Origin: Thinopyrum elongatum
Lineage: Eukaryota; Streptophyta; Magnoliopsida; Poales; Poaceae
Reading direction: 5' to 3'
Assembly (NCBI GenBank): GCA_011799875.1
Contig: CM022302.1
Span: 53,302,456 to 53,366,455, forward strand
DNA length: 64,000 nucleotides
Under the pieces are notes generated by a model, which ran no database searches, was not told the DNA's origin, and saw only the letters and a list, made by a program, of their open reading frames with translations. The translations under genes and the position numbers were made by a program. Each line of letters starts with the position of its first letter. The first letter of the stretch is position 1. Positions 37,424 to 48,582 of this stretch are shown here, one piece after another.

Positions 37424-38310
37424 TGTCGGATTCGGGGTTCCGCAGACCCTTGAGAGGTTCGAACTCTGGGGTGTGTGCGAAGAACTCTCCCTCCCCAGTC
37501 TGCCTGCTCAACGATTCCACGGCCTAGCTCGACGAACCCAAGGGACAAGAGACACAGCAGTTTATCCTGGTTCGGGCCACCTTGCGGTGTAATACCCTAC
37601 TCCAGCTTTGTGGTGGATTGCCTCGGAGGGCTGAGGATGAACTAGTACAGAGGTGGAACGACCTCAGGAGGTGAGGTGTTCTTGAGCTCGATGAGCTGGT
37701 GAGGTGGTGAGGGTGGAATGGATCTGATCCCCCCCTATGGTGGTGGCTAAGTCCTATTTATGGTGGCCTTGGTCCTCTTCCCAAATGTAGGCGGGAAGGG
37801 ATCCCACAACGGCCAAATTCGAAGGGAGACAACTAGTACAAGTTATCCTGACAAAAGTAGTCTTCGCCTGCAAAAGCCTCCGGCGATGACGCTGCAGTGG
37901 GCTCCGCGATGACCTCCGTCCTGCCGTCCTGGCGGTCCTGGTCTTGTTGCACCGATATGGAAACATTTGCTTGATTCCTCGGGACTCCGCGCCTGCGCTT
38001 GCCTCCTTGGCAGCAAAGGGGAAACTGGTACACTGCGCCCGCTGGCGCCCGCCTGGTCTTGGTCATCATGGCTCACATCAGGTGAACCTCGCGAGGTGCA
38101 GCTTGCACTGATATCACCGCTCCTCGGGAGCCAGCCTAGGGTGGCCGCCCCTCGTGGAGGTCTTGGTGTAGTCCGCCTCGCGAGGCTTGGCCCCTCGCGA
38201 GGGTCTTGAGTTGTTGTTGCTGAAGCTGGGCCATACCAGGCCGTCGATGGAGCCACGCCATGGGCCACAGGCATGCAAGTCTGGGCACCCCTGGTCCCAG
38301 GACACTGACA
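37424..38310 (-). mobile_element. 5' LTR of the gypsy element
   Basis: On the minus strand it starts TGTCAGTGTCCTGG (38310) and ends ccgaca (37424), with the PBS TTTGGCGCGCCGG directly after. It is 887 bp long and full length, and is the reference for measuring truncation of the other LTR. Copia element B resumes immediately at 38311. Confidence 0.85.
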
Positions 38311-39108
38311 AAAACCATGTGTGCTTGACACATTGTTGATTCGAAATATAAATTTCTTGACACAAATTAGGACTTCATTGAAAATAGTTTTTTTGATCAA
38401 GTGCTTGGGCTAAGTAGCCTTGATATTATGCATAATTATCTTCAGAGATAGAATTGCCTAATAGGCTAAGCCAAAAATACATATTGACAAAATGCTAAAA
38501 CAGTTTAGCATAAAACAGCAAGGAGTAATTCTTGCCGAAGTCACATGGAAAGAGTTTTTGCAAGACTCAGTGTCCCAAAACACTGATGAGCAAAATACAT
38601 GATGGATATTCCACACATCTTTGTGTTTGGATTAATCATGTCTTCCATGGTATGTAAGACAACCAGATATGTCCAATACTCCCAAGTTGTTGCGAGTATA
38701 GATACCAAAGGGATCAAAGTGCTGATCATGGGACAACAGTGAAAGATGTCATTTGAGTACTAAAGTAGCACCGATGACATGTTTTCTTGCAAGCGTAGAT
38801 TATGAAGAGTTTGTTGTAAAAGGTTACATCGATACAGTCTTCATCAATGCTCCATGCTATTTTTTATTTAAGTTAAGGGTTTTGTGTAACACACAATACG
38901 GTGGCACGGTAAGTTGGAATTGTTCCAAACAGGTTACTGTGGCGAATTCTATAACAAGGGCTAAGTATGTTGATGTTGAATCATATAGTTCATTAATCAA
39001 CTTAGTATGGTTCCAAGATGGCTTTGGGTCAATGGGACACTATTGCAGATAGTTGCTCCATAGCTCAGTCTGAGGAATCAAGGTTTGAACTTTGATTCAC
39101 ATATATAC
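38311..39108 (+). pseudogene. Element B internal region, last part (RNase H), truncated
   Basis: It matches F 27550-28368 and C up to about 16250, including the RNase H remnant (about 38753-39000). Similarity to the other copies ends at about 39108, after cacatatataca, some 200 bp before the expected polypurine tract and 3' LTR. The rest of B, including its 3' LTR, is not found anywhere to the right. Confidence 0.8.
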
Positions 39109-39469
39109 ATGTCTTCAAAGTGAAGGCTGACCCAAGCACCCTGTTAAACGATGAAGATTATCCATTGTTACGGCGCAATAAGCAAGAGACACACGCGAAG
39201 AAAAAGTGAAGACTTTCTCTCCACAACTATTCTGATGATGGCTTTGATTACGCGAATAAAAAATGAAATCCCTTTGTAGTAGATGAGTTTTCGTCCGAAA
39301 CCATGATACTTCGAAAGAGATTGTCCATTTTGTACACGAAGTGCATCCATTTTTTGCCGTAACCCTCTCAACTTTTTAGCACATGCTATGTGGGTGAAAT
39401 GATGATACCATGCCAACTTTCAACCTTTTTAGAGTTCATTTGTAGTGCTTTTCAATTTCAGGCTACCTC

Positions 39470-40030
39470 CTTTACCTCCTCTTCATCTCTACTACTCCCG
39501 TCCTCACTCTCCCCCACCGTCGGCATCCCCACCGTCTCCTCATCCCCCACATCATTCTCACCTCCCCGATCTTTCCTTACTGCCCTTGAAACACTATCCC
39601 CTTTCTGCGTTACCCCTTATCACCATCTACCTTTAAACCACCCTTTATACCTTTTCCTCTCCTGTTTTCTACGTAGTGCCGTCTATTCCTTCGCCCTCTT
39701 CTAATCTCCTCCTAATCCCACCTTTTTCTGCTCCCCCCCTCCCTTATCTCTGTTTTCCCCGTCCCTTTTTCCCTCAGCCACCTTCCCCACCCCCCTCACG
39801 CCTCTCCGTTTAGATCTCCCTCTCCACTAACACCCCTATTACTTTTCATTCGTCACCTACCTTTTATCCCTTTTGTCTTCTGTGACACCTCGCCACTCTC
39901 GACCGATTTACCATCTCTACTCCCCACTCCCGCGCTCTATGTTTCCTTTCCCATCTCTTTCTTCCCACTTGCTCGTTCCCGCTTCGCTCTTCATCTTCTC
40001 CCTTAACCCATTACCCTCTCCGGGACAATT
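39470..40030. repeat. Pyrimidine-rich low-complexity tract
   Basis: Strongly C/T-biased on the plus strand (repeated ctcc, ccctt and ctctc blocks). The apparent frames are composition artefacts. It lies in the left part of the CACTA element. Confidence 0.7.
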
Positions 40031-40445
40031 GAGCTCAAAGAATGAACTAATAGCAAAAGAATGAACTAAAAGCTTTTATAAAACTCCAATAGCAAAAAGA
40101 ATCAATTAAATTAATATTCTTCAATAGCAAAAAGATCAACTAAGGAATAAAAGTAATATTAACTAAAATTATCAAAGTATTTATTTGTTAAAAAGAATGA
40201 ACTAAAAAGAATCAACTGAAAAGAATCAACTGAAACATTAACTAAAAAGAATGAACTAAAAAGAATCAAAAAGAATTTAAACTAAAAAGAATCAAAATAA
40301 TATTAACTAAAATTATCAAAGCATTTATTTGTTAAAAAGAATGAACTAAAAAGAATGAACTAAAATATTAAATAAAAATAATGAATTAAAAAAATCAACT
40401 AAAACATTAACTAAAAAGAATGAACTAGAAAGAATTTTCATAAAA
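40031..40445. repeat. A-rich irregular tandem array (aaaaagaatgaacta motif)
   Basis: More than a dozen variants of aactaaaaagaatcaa and aaaagaatgaact follow one another with irregular spacing. Such arrays are common inside large grass CACTA elements. No coding content. Confidence 0.7.
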
Positions 40446-40834
40446 AAATGCGGCCTACTAGGCCACTACGGCCTGCATACGACTAGAAACCCATCTATAC
40501 ATGGGCCAGGATGCAGGCCCACAGGCCCAGTAGGCCCAACAGGGCATGGACAAAGCTTAGGCATGTACTGCCTGCAATAGAGAGGAGTTTGATAGCAGTG
40601 TGGGAGCGGGGCTTATAAACCAGTCCACACGCCTCTCAACTAGCGAGGTGGGACTAAACATGTGGCTGCGGCAGCACCAGCCCTGTGGTCCCGGTTGGTG
40701 GCACCAACCGTCGCCGCCCCCGCTGGCCCTCCTCCCCGAGCCCTCACCGCCCCCTGTGAGCCGCCGCCGCCCCGCCCCGCCCCCCATGTTTTTTTTGTTT
40801 ATTAATTATGTTGTGTATATATGTATTTATTAAT

Positions 40835-40935
40835 ATTTTTATGTATGTATGTATGTTTATGTATGTATAGAAAATGTTGATGCTTAGTGTATATATATGT
40901 ATGTAGATGTATATGTATGTGTGTTCAAAAAAGAA
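40835..40935. repeat. ATGT/TA microsatellite cluster
   Basis: Repeated tatgtatgtatg and tatatatgtatgt blocks around 40838-40870 and 40890-40920, within non-coding CACTA sequence upstream of its gene. Confidence 0.7.
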
Positions 40936-41326
40936 GATGTATATGTATGTATCAAGTAGTGGCACTTTTTGTAAAACTTTAGAAATTCGTAGAAAATTAA
41001 CCGTAACTCCGATGAAAATAATTTATATATGAAAATCGATCAGAAAATTATGACGAATCCGAATATGCCCTCCGTCAGTCAGTCACAAGGAACTAGCATA
41101 GCAAACCTGAAACCATCCCCCTCCAATTCATCTGTCCGAAATTAATGCAGACTTCAGGAAAATATTCCCGGATGTTATCCCCCTTCACCTATATCGTTTG
41201 CATGATGTTTGCCACTAATCCATTGCTCATATGCATATGATTCCTTGTTGTGATATTAAGTCCATGTTTCCCACTAATCCATCTCTCATGTTTGTATATT
41301 GCCATGTTGTAATATTTGTAGAAACT

Positions 41327-44300
41327 ATGGACAGAGACTTGGAACAAGAAGAGTTGTTGGGGGATATAATCCACGACGGAGGTGATACCTTGTCGTTTCT
41401 CAACGACACTGATGGTCATGAAGGAGAGGATGACGGCTTCGGTGATCCAACAATGGAGGAGGAAGGAGGTTATGATGGCTCCGGTGACCGAACAAAGGAG
41501 GAAGGAGATCATGATCACGGCTTCGGTGACCGAACAAAGGAGGGAGCCTTAACTGCTGCAAAGGCCGGCGAGGTATATATATATTAATTAAGCCTGTGCT
41601 GACTTGATGCATTAATTGTTTTGGTATGTACATATATTAACGCTTCTTTCTTCTTTTAGCCCTCCGGATCGAGCTAAACTTCCGTAAGGAGACGAGGCCC
41701 GAAGAAAAGGTTGCGCCAGGATGAAAGGTTCACGATCACTGAAGTCACGAAAGATGGCCAACCGATTGCTGCCAAGCGGACCAAGCACGTATTTGTACAT
41801 CAGTGCGGATTTGTTGTTAGGGACAGCGTCCCTATCAGCATCGAACAATGGAATAAGAAGAAGGACCCTGAAGTTTCTTATGTCTAGGATAGACTAAAAG
41901 ATGATCTTTGGACCTCGCTGATGACAAATTTCAGCATACCACCAGAGGAGGATCTGAATAACCCAGTTATAGAGCGAAAGTTCAAGGTGTTTGCTCTTTA
42001 GAAGATGGCAGCATTATTCAACAACTAGAAGAAAGAGTTGAACAAAAAGTTTGTCAAGAAAAACGAGACTCCAGAATTCATTGGTCGATATGAGAAGATA
42101 AGAGATCACTGGCCCGCATTTGTGGCCTACAAGAAATCGGACAAGGGTATGCAAAGGTCAGTGACAAACAAGCAAATTGCTGCAAAGAAGCTGTATCACC
42201 ATACCACGGGGTCAAGTGGCTACAGCAAAGCCCGGTCATTATGGGACAAAGTTGAGCAAGACTTGCTTGCTAAAGGGGTCCAACCAGCGACATTGCACTG
42301 GCCAGATCGGGCAAGGCCTTGGTTCTTCGGGGTTGGGGGAACTTTGGACCCAGAATTAGGGAAGTATCATTGGATGAACGATCAACTTGCAATACCCATC
42401 AAGAAGCTTGAGGCAGCAATCAAGGCAGCGCAGGAAGGGACATTCATTCCCGACAGAGAGAAGGACGAGCTGACAGAGGCCCTCGGGAATCCTAAACACC
42501 CTAGACGAACACGAGGCACATCAGGCTCTGTTTCGTGGGTGCATGGGTTTCCCGACAGCGATGGTTATAGAAGCCGAGAGAGAAAGAAGAAAGAGGAAGC
42601 AACCGAAATGCAGAAGCTCAGTGCAAGATTAGCAAAACTAGAGGAACTTGAGAGCCAGCGAGCTACCGGCCAACCATCTCAGTGGCACGAAGATCCTTCC
42701 TTCGACGCTGCCCCAGAAGCTACCCCACCATCACAGTGGAGAAGCAGCGTGGCTTCCACGGAGCTCGTTCAGCCTAATTTCACAGCTCCTCGCTACCCCG
42801 TGGATAGTACCACGGAGGCTAAACATTGTGTGCTAATGACGAAATGCCAGAACCTGACCTTGAAGGTGGCGGTCGGCTCTGTTGTACCTCCTCGAGCTGA
42901 GGGAACTTTCCATTGCCGTCCGATTCAACATGGCTATGCTATTGTGACGGTGGATGAAATAATGGAGGGATTTGAGGAGCTGGAGATTGACTACCCTACA
43001 GGTGAAGGGGATATTCATCTGGAAAATGCTTTAAGAAGTACTTGTCTATGGAAAAGGGAGTACATCAAGGTTCCAAACTAGACGCCTCAGCAGACTCAAC
43101 CAGTTGAGGCCCCTCAGCAGACTCCTCACAGTCCAGCTCAGCCGTCTAATCAGGTGCCTGAGTCGTCTCCGGCGCATGAGCTGTCTCCGGCGCATCAGTC
43201 GACTCCGCCTCCTCCGGCGTGTTAGCGCACTCCGCCTCCTTCTCCACCTCCTTCGGCGTGTCAGTGGACTCCGCCTCCTCAACAACGGCGGAAGAGAGAT
43301 GCCGCCGCTCCGGCGACTAGCAGTACAAGAGGCGGGAAGAAATTCAAATCTGGTCCAAGCCTCAAGGCTCTTCCAAAGTTATCATATGAGAGGACTGACG
43401 AGGAAACCGATGACATCGTGACAGCCCAAGTGCAGGCCTATTTTGAACGAAAACCTCCATCTCCGAAGGAAACGGTAGATCCGGTGAAAGCGAAGCGTAC
43501 TCTGGATGCCCTTAAGCGACCACCACCGTCTCCGCCGCAATCCAACTATGATTGCTGTATTGGAATAACATATGGTGAAGCGCGGCGGTCGGGAAGTACT
43601 ACCAGTGCTGGAAGGCTAGCAAAATGAAGAAGTGGGAAAAAACATCCCCAGCTCGGCGAACAGGAGAAGCAATCATGCCCCCCGCTCAAGGTGTCTAGCG
43701 ATATCGTCGCTAATCATCTGGGGCTACTGCCTGGTACCAATCTTGGTGATTACGTGGGTGAGGATGTATAGTTTGAAACGGCTGAGGTAGTAGAGAAATT
43801 TAGATACGAGCACGGGAAGCCTCTCGTCAAACCTGATCATCCTCCTCTAACAACAATGATGCGAAGATTGCATGAGTGGTACTTGGAAAGCTGCAGGAAG
43901 AATGGGACCGATAGTTTGATGCTAAGAATTAAAGATGAGCACGACCTCATTGGAGTCGACCTGATTCCTGTTGAATTTGTGGAATTATTTCAGTTATTCA
44001 ATCAAGAGGCCCTCGACAAACAACTCATGACTTGCTACTGTCTGTAAGTATTACTTCTGTAATTAAGTCTCTAGCTCAGCTCATTCATTGCATGTATATA
44101 TAATTATCCACACTATATTATGCAGATTGATGATCGTCGAATGCAAGAAAAGACAAATCTATGACATTGGGTTCATTAGCCCAAATACCGTAATTGAATG
44201 GTCGGTAAAAAACAGAGTCTAAGATATTGAGGAAAACTTGCTACAATCGTTCCTTCGACATCAAAACAAAGGGAAAATACTCTTTCCTTACAACTTCAAG

Positions 44301-45074
44301 TGAGTGTTACTGTCTTGTGCATATCCGGTTTCGCTTACTCGAGGTTAAGTAATGTAATTGATGAGTTATGCGTGCGCAGCTTCCACTTTATTCTACTCGA
44401 GGTTAAGCTTGATGGGGCAGTAGTAACTGTCTTAGAATCGAGACGTAAAGATCCCAAGGATTATGAGGACATGATTGCAATGCTCCAGAAGTAAGTTCAA
44501 TCATTATCGCACCATATCGGCAACTTTCGTTCATTTCCTAATATCAAGTAATCATTTTCTTTGCCTGGCAGGGTTTGGAAAAAGTTCACCGGAATGGTTC
44601 CGGGTCTGAGGAACGAGCTGCGATTTACACACCCCAAAGTAAGTAGTACTAGCTAGTTCCGCGCATCTCTCATTGTTTCTAGTTTCATCAATACCATTGT
44701 CATGCTTGATTATCAGTTTGATTGAACTCTATTCTCGTAAAGTGCTTGTTGCAGGCACCCGGGATTGATTTATGTGGATACTACGTTTGCGACTTCATGC
44801 ACCACTCGGCCTCTAAGCGGGGCTACTCTGACAAACAATTTGAAGTACGTAAACAATATTCACAATTTTATTTTATTACCATCAATTGTGTTGAGTTTCA
44901 TTCATATATATGTATTGACCCCCTTCTTAATATTAGATGTGGCAGATGCGGCATGAACTCCTACCACATGATCGCATATGAGCAATTCAAGAGGAATTGG
45001 CGGGATTCTTTCTTGACCACGTCATACATAAAGACGGAGAATACCATGTGGAAATTCAAGCTGATTTTCGGTAG
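41327..45074 (+). pseudogene. CACTA-encoded transposase-associated protein with Ulp1-like protease end
   Basis: A multi-exon decayed gene. Exon 1 (41327-41572) starts MDRDLEQEELL and is acidic. Exon 2 (41660 on) includes 42038-43081 with ETPEFIGRYEKIRDHWPAFV and ARPWFFGVGGTLDPELGKYH, typical of plant En/Spm Transposase_24 proteins, then a Pro-rich stretch. Later exons (about 43630-44043, 44126-44299, 44380-44490, 44572-44638, 44755-44844, 44937-45074) are bounded by GT/AG sites and spell a C48/Ulp1-like domain: FHFILLEV (His), VVTVLESRRKD (Glu where Asp is usual) and DLCGYYVCDF (Cys). In-frame stops in exon 2 (41885, 41998, 42026, 43079 and others) and in the last exon show that it is dead. 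Confidence 0.75.
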
Positions 45075-45399
45075 ATGATGTCAGGGATCGTAAGAGATGT
45101 TATATTGTATATATGTAGTAGCGTCGGATAGATATACGAAAACTTGTTGTTCGACCAAGCACGGAGAAAGAGAGGTCACTTCTCTCTATATATGTTCATG
45201 ATCACGATGTTGTGTAATTAATGGTTCCTTCATTTGCTTACTAGCTAGCGTCGAGTTCTCTCTGTATGTAGTAGCTACCGTCGACCAAGCACGGAGAAAG
45301 AGAGGTCACTTCTCTATATGTAGTAGCTATAGCTAACACAATATGAAACACCTAAATTAACCCTCCAAAACCCCTAAACACCCACTTTAAAAAAAAAAG

Positions 45400-45637
45400 T
45401 GCCTGGGAGCTGCTGAAGCGTGGCTGCCTTTTAGTCCCAGTCGGTGTAACCAACCGGGACTAAAGGTCCTCCTCCCTGGGCGCCCAACAACGGCCACGTG
45501 GAGCTCCTTTGGTCCCGGCTCGTAAGCAAACCGGGACTAAAGGTTTTAGGCACTAGTCCCGATAGTTTTGTCCCGATTCTAGAACCGGGACTAAAGGCCC
45601 TCTGAAACCGGGACTAGTACCCTATTTTCTACTAGTG
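45400..45637. repeat. CACTA 3' terminus with subterminal inverted repeats
   Basis: Short inverted units such as tagtcccagtcggtg facing accaaccgggactaaag, and further tcccggct and accgggactaaag units, lead to the end ctactagtg at 45637. The next three bases, tat, would be the target duplication, but the left partner is lost. Bases 45075-45400 before it contain a duplicated accaagcacggagaaagagag segment (about 45157 and 45284). Confidence 0.75.
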
Positions 45638-46262
45638 TATAGTACAAAAGCATAACAACTCATCTGCTCAAAAATGGATTAAACAAAGAAAACCGCTACA
45701 CAGACGATGGGCTGTGCCTGATGTCTGCACGACAATATATAGCAGTCATCGATCACCTGAGTTCACGTGGGATGCAGCCATCGATCACAAGGTCCTGTGA
45801 AAATCTTCCTGCAAATGGTCGTGTGCACGGTAATTTCGTTAAACAAATTCTAGAAAAATTAACACTCTGCATTCACAATACTCAATAGTTAACCAATAAA
45901 AGCACCGTGGGTGATGATCCTCTGCTATTTTGTAATTCTGCACGGGATGCAAAATTGCTGCTTAGCCTCCTCATCTATGCCGTGAGTATCCTTTTCTGCA
46001 TTCTAGACATGCTGCAAAAATTGGGGCATTTACTAACAAAAATTATACAACAAAGAATGGTAAAAGAAAACAGTATACGAACTGTACATAGTAGGCATAC
46101 AAAAAAAGCAATGACAGAGATAAGATGTGCAACTGAACATGGAAAAATGAGAGGGGTTGCCGCAGGTGGGTGTACATGCAGAGATAAGATGTGCAACTGA
46201 ACATGGAGAAAGAAGGTTTCAGCGGTGGTGGAACTCACCTGCGACGCCGTTCTCATCATCTC
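45638..46262. other. Unassigned sequence between CACTA and gene fragment
   Basis: AT-rich sequence with no gene recognised. It contains a direct repeat of about 31 bp (cagagataagatgtgcaact...) at 46115 and 46179, 64 bp apart. It may be the upstream region or an intron of the gene fragment that follows. Confidence 0.4.
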
Positions 46263-46829
46263 CTAGTTGTCCCCTCCTTGTTGTTCAGTTTGTGTGGATA
46301 CTCCTAGGCTTCCTGGGCGACCCTCGGTTGCGGCACTGGACCTTGATGGCATGCAGCAGGTTGTTGGCGGCGGAGCGGGCGACGCGGGGTGCGATGGCGC
46401 TGCGCGGGGACCCCATGACGCCCGACTTCCTGCTGATCCCACCGATCTTCTGCTTCCCGGCGCTCGAGCGACTCGACCTCTTGCTGGCCTCGCTGTGGGG
46501 CCATCCGCTGCTCTCCTTGGCCTCATGAATCGTGGGGGTGCCCGCCTCCTCCTCCTCCAACCACCTCCTGCTGGGCCGCTCCACCCGGAAGAGATCGCCG
46601 AGCGGAATGCCTTCATTGTGGCGCGCCTCGCCGCCTACTTCCCCGCTGTGGCCGACCTCGTTGTCTACTACCGAGACCCATCCAAGCTCGCCAGCCTCGG
46701 GCCTTGCTGGTGGGCCAAGCTCCGCAGCATCGATCTCCCCGCCGGCGCGGATCTCGAGCCGCTGCTCTAGGCGAACAGGCCTGCCCCGCACTCATCGCGC
46801 CTGACCTCTCCAAGTTGTACTGCTGTACG
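46263..46829 (+). pseudogene. F-box/LRR-like host gene fragment, left part
   Basis: Pieces of a leucine-rich-repeat protein appear in three frames: LLAAERATRGAMALRGDPMT and FPALERLDLLLASLWGHPLL (frame to 46528), then AERNAFIVARLAAYFPAVAD and WAKLRSIDLPAGADLEPLL (frame to 46770, ending in a stop), then DLSKLYCCT (46803-46829). The pattern of Leu spacing plus the basic cys/leu-rich start resembles grass F-box/LRR proteins. Two frameshifts and a stop break it independently of the retrotransposon that cuts it at 46829. The reading frame of the last piece continues after the insertion at 55595. Confidence 0.6.
46825..46829 (+). repeat. Left target-site duplication GTACG
   Basis: gtacg lies directly before the 5' LTR and is repeated exactly at 55590-55594 after the 3' LTR. 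This is the hallmark of integrase-mediated insertion of the copia element between them. Confidence 0.95.
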
Positions 46830-48568
46830 TGTTGAAAATATGCCCTAGAGGCAATAATAAAATGGTTATTATTATATTTCCTTGTTCATGATAATTGTCT
46901 ATTATTCATGCTATAATTGTATTAACCAGAAACCGTAATACATGTGTGAATACATAGACCGCAGCATGTCCCTAGTGTGCCTCTAGTTGACTAGCTCGTT
47001 GATCAATAGATGGTTGTGGTTTCCTGACCATGGACATTGGATGTCGTTGATAACGGGATCACATCATTAGGAGAATGATGTGATGGACAAGACCCAATCC
47101 TAAGCATAGCACAAGATCGTGTAGTTCGTTTGCTAGAGCTTTTCTAATGTCAAGTATCATTTCCTTAGACCATGAGATTGTGCAACTCCCGAATACCGTA
47201 GGAATGCTTTGGGTGTATCAAACATCACAACGTAACTGGGTGACCATAAAGGTGCACTACAGGTATCTCCGAAAGTGTCTGTTGGGTTGGCACGAATCGA
47301 GACTAGGATTTGTCACTCCGTATGACGGAGAGGTATCTCTGGGCCCACTCGGTAATGCATCATCATAATGAGCTCAATGTGACTAAGGAGTTAGCCACGG
47401 GATCATGCGTTACAGAACGAGTAAAGAGACTTGCCGGTAACGAGATTGAACTAGGTATAGGGATACCGATGATCGAATCTTGGGCAAGTAACTCACCGAT
47501 GGACAAAGGGAATTGTATACGGGATTGATTGAATCCCCGACATCGTGGTTCATCCGATGAGATCATCGTGGAACATGTGGGAGCCAATATGGGTATCCAG
47601 ATCCCGCTATTGGTTATTGGGCGGAGAGGTGTCTCGGTCATGTCTGCATGGTTCCCGAACCCGTAGGGTCTACACACTTAAGGTTCCGTGACACTAGAGT
47701 TGTAATGGGAATTGTATGTGGTTACCGAAAGTTGTTCAGAGTCTCGGATGAGATCCCGGACATCACGAGGAGTTCCGGAATGGTCCGGAGGTAAAGATTT
47801 ATATATGGGAAGTCCTATTTTGGCCATCGGAAAATGCTCAGGATTTTTCGGTATTCTACCGGGAAGGTTCTAGAAGGTTCCGGAGTGGGGCCCACCTGCA
47901 TGGGGGGACCCACATGAACGTGGGTAGTGGGGGCAAGGCCCCACACCCCTGGTCAAGGTGCACCAAGATCCCCCCTTAGAAGGAATAAGATCATATCCCG
48001 AAGGGATAAGATCAAGATCACTAAAAAGGGGGGATAACAATTGGTGGGGAAGGGAAAGGATGGGATTTCTTTTCTCCCACCTTTGCCAACGCCCCAATGG
48101 ACTTGGAGGGAAAGAAACCAGCCCCCTACACCCCTATATATAGTGGGGAGGTGCATGGGAGCCGCACCCCTTGCCCCTGGCGCAGCCCTCCCTCCTCCTA
48201 CTCCTCCTCCTCCGTAGTACTTGGCGAAGCCCTGCCGTAGAACTGCAAGCTCCACCACCACACCGTCGTGCTTCCGAAGCTCTCCCTCAACTTCTCCTCT
48301 CCCCTTGCTGGATCAAGAAGGAGGAGACGTCCCCGGGCTGTACGTGTGTTGAACGCAGAGGCGCCGTCCGTTCGGCGTTTGGATCGGATCTTCCGCGATT
48401 TGAATCACCGCGAGTACGACTCCATCAACCGCGTTCTTTGCAATGCTTCCACTTAGCGATCTTCAAGGGTATGAAGATGCACTCCATCTCTCTTGTTGCT
48501 AGCATCTCCTAGATTGATCTTGGTGACACGTAGGAATTTTTTTTGAATTACTACTACGTTCCCCAACA
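46830..48568 (+). mobile_element. 5' LTR of the BARE/Angela-like element
   Basis: 1739 bp, TGTTGAAAATATGCC to ccccaaca. The TATA box TATATATAG lies at 48135, followed by a GC-rich R/U5 region. Short open frames within it are not genes. Confidence 0.93.
48135..48143 (+). promoter_or_regulatory. TATA box in 5' LTR
   Basis: tatatatag, preceded by a C-rich stretch. The corresponding site in the 3' LTR (about 55158) reads tacatatag, a T-to-C change within the TATA core. Confidence 0.65.
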
Positions 48569-48582
48569 GTGGCATCATGAGC
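48569..48582 (+). other. Primer-binding site of the BARE/Angela-like element
   Basis: gtggcatcatgagc directly follows the 5' LTR. It is a variant of the TGGTATCAGAGC initiator-Met tRNA site of copia elements and is identical to the sites after LTRs B, C and F. Confidence 0.75.

Larger units (their letters stand above)
31770..38310 (-). mobile_element. Tat/Grande-type Ty3/gypsy element, deleted
   Basis: This is a minus-strand LTR retrotransposon: 5' LTR 37424-38310, PBS about 37410-37423, gag-protease 36630-37353, RNase H and integrase 34552-36630, a 2.1-kb region after pol holding an antisense gene, and a truncated 3' LTR 31770-32452. The second, archaeal-type RNase H and the LIDGGAG protease motif are typical of the Tat lineage. 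The two LTRs match closely over the shared ~685 bp. Reverse transcriptase is essentially absent, so the element is defective. It inserted into copia element B. Confidence 0.85.
39109..45637 (+). mobile_element. CACTA transposon, 5' truncated and decayed
   Basis: The right end is clear: the sequence ends ttttctactagtg, the inverse of a CACTAGTAGAAAA terminus, preceded by inverted repeats built from accgggactaaag. A matching subterminal motif, tcccggttggtggcaccaa, occurs at 40688 and a Transposase_24/Ulp1-type gene lies between. No left CACTA terminus is visible, so the left end was probably lost at the junction with copia element B near 39109. The TNP2-type catalytic transposase is not seen, so it could not have moved itself in this form. 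Confidence 0.7.

Noticed and set aside
39390..40064. Pro/Ser-rich plus-strand frames
   Set aside because: Pyrimidine-rich low-complexity DNA inside the CACTA element, no motif.
46285..46791. 168-codon minus-strand frame overlapping the LRR fragment
   Set aside because: It is the antisense shadow of the GC-rich LRR coding remnant, whose plus-strand frames continue across the retrotransposon.
47363..47677. 104-codon minus-strand frame, also at 54396-54710
   Set aside because: Present in both LTRs of the BARE-like element, on the antisense strand of U3; shared position reflects LTR identity, not a gene.
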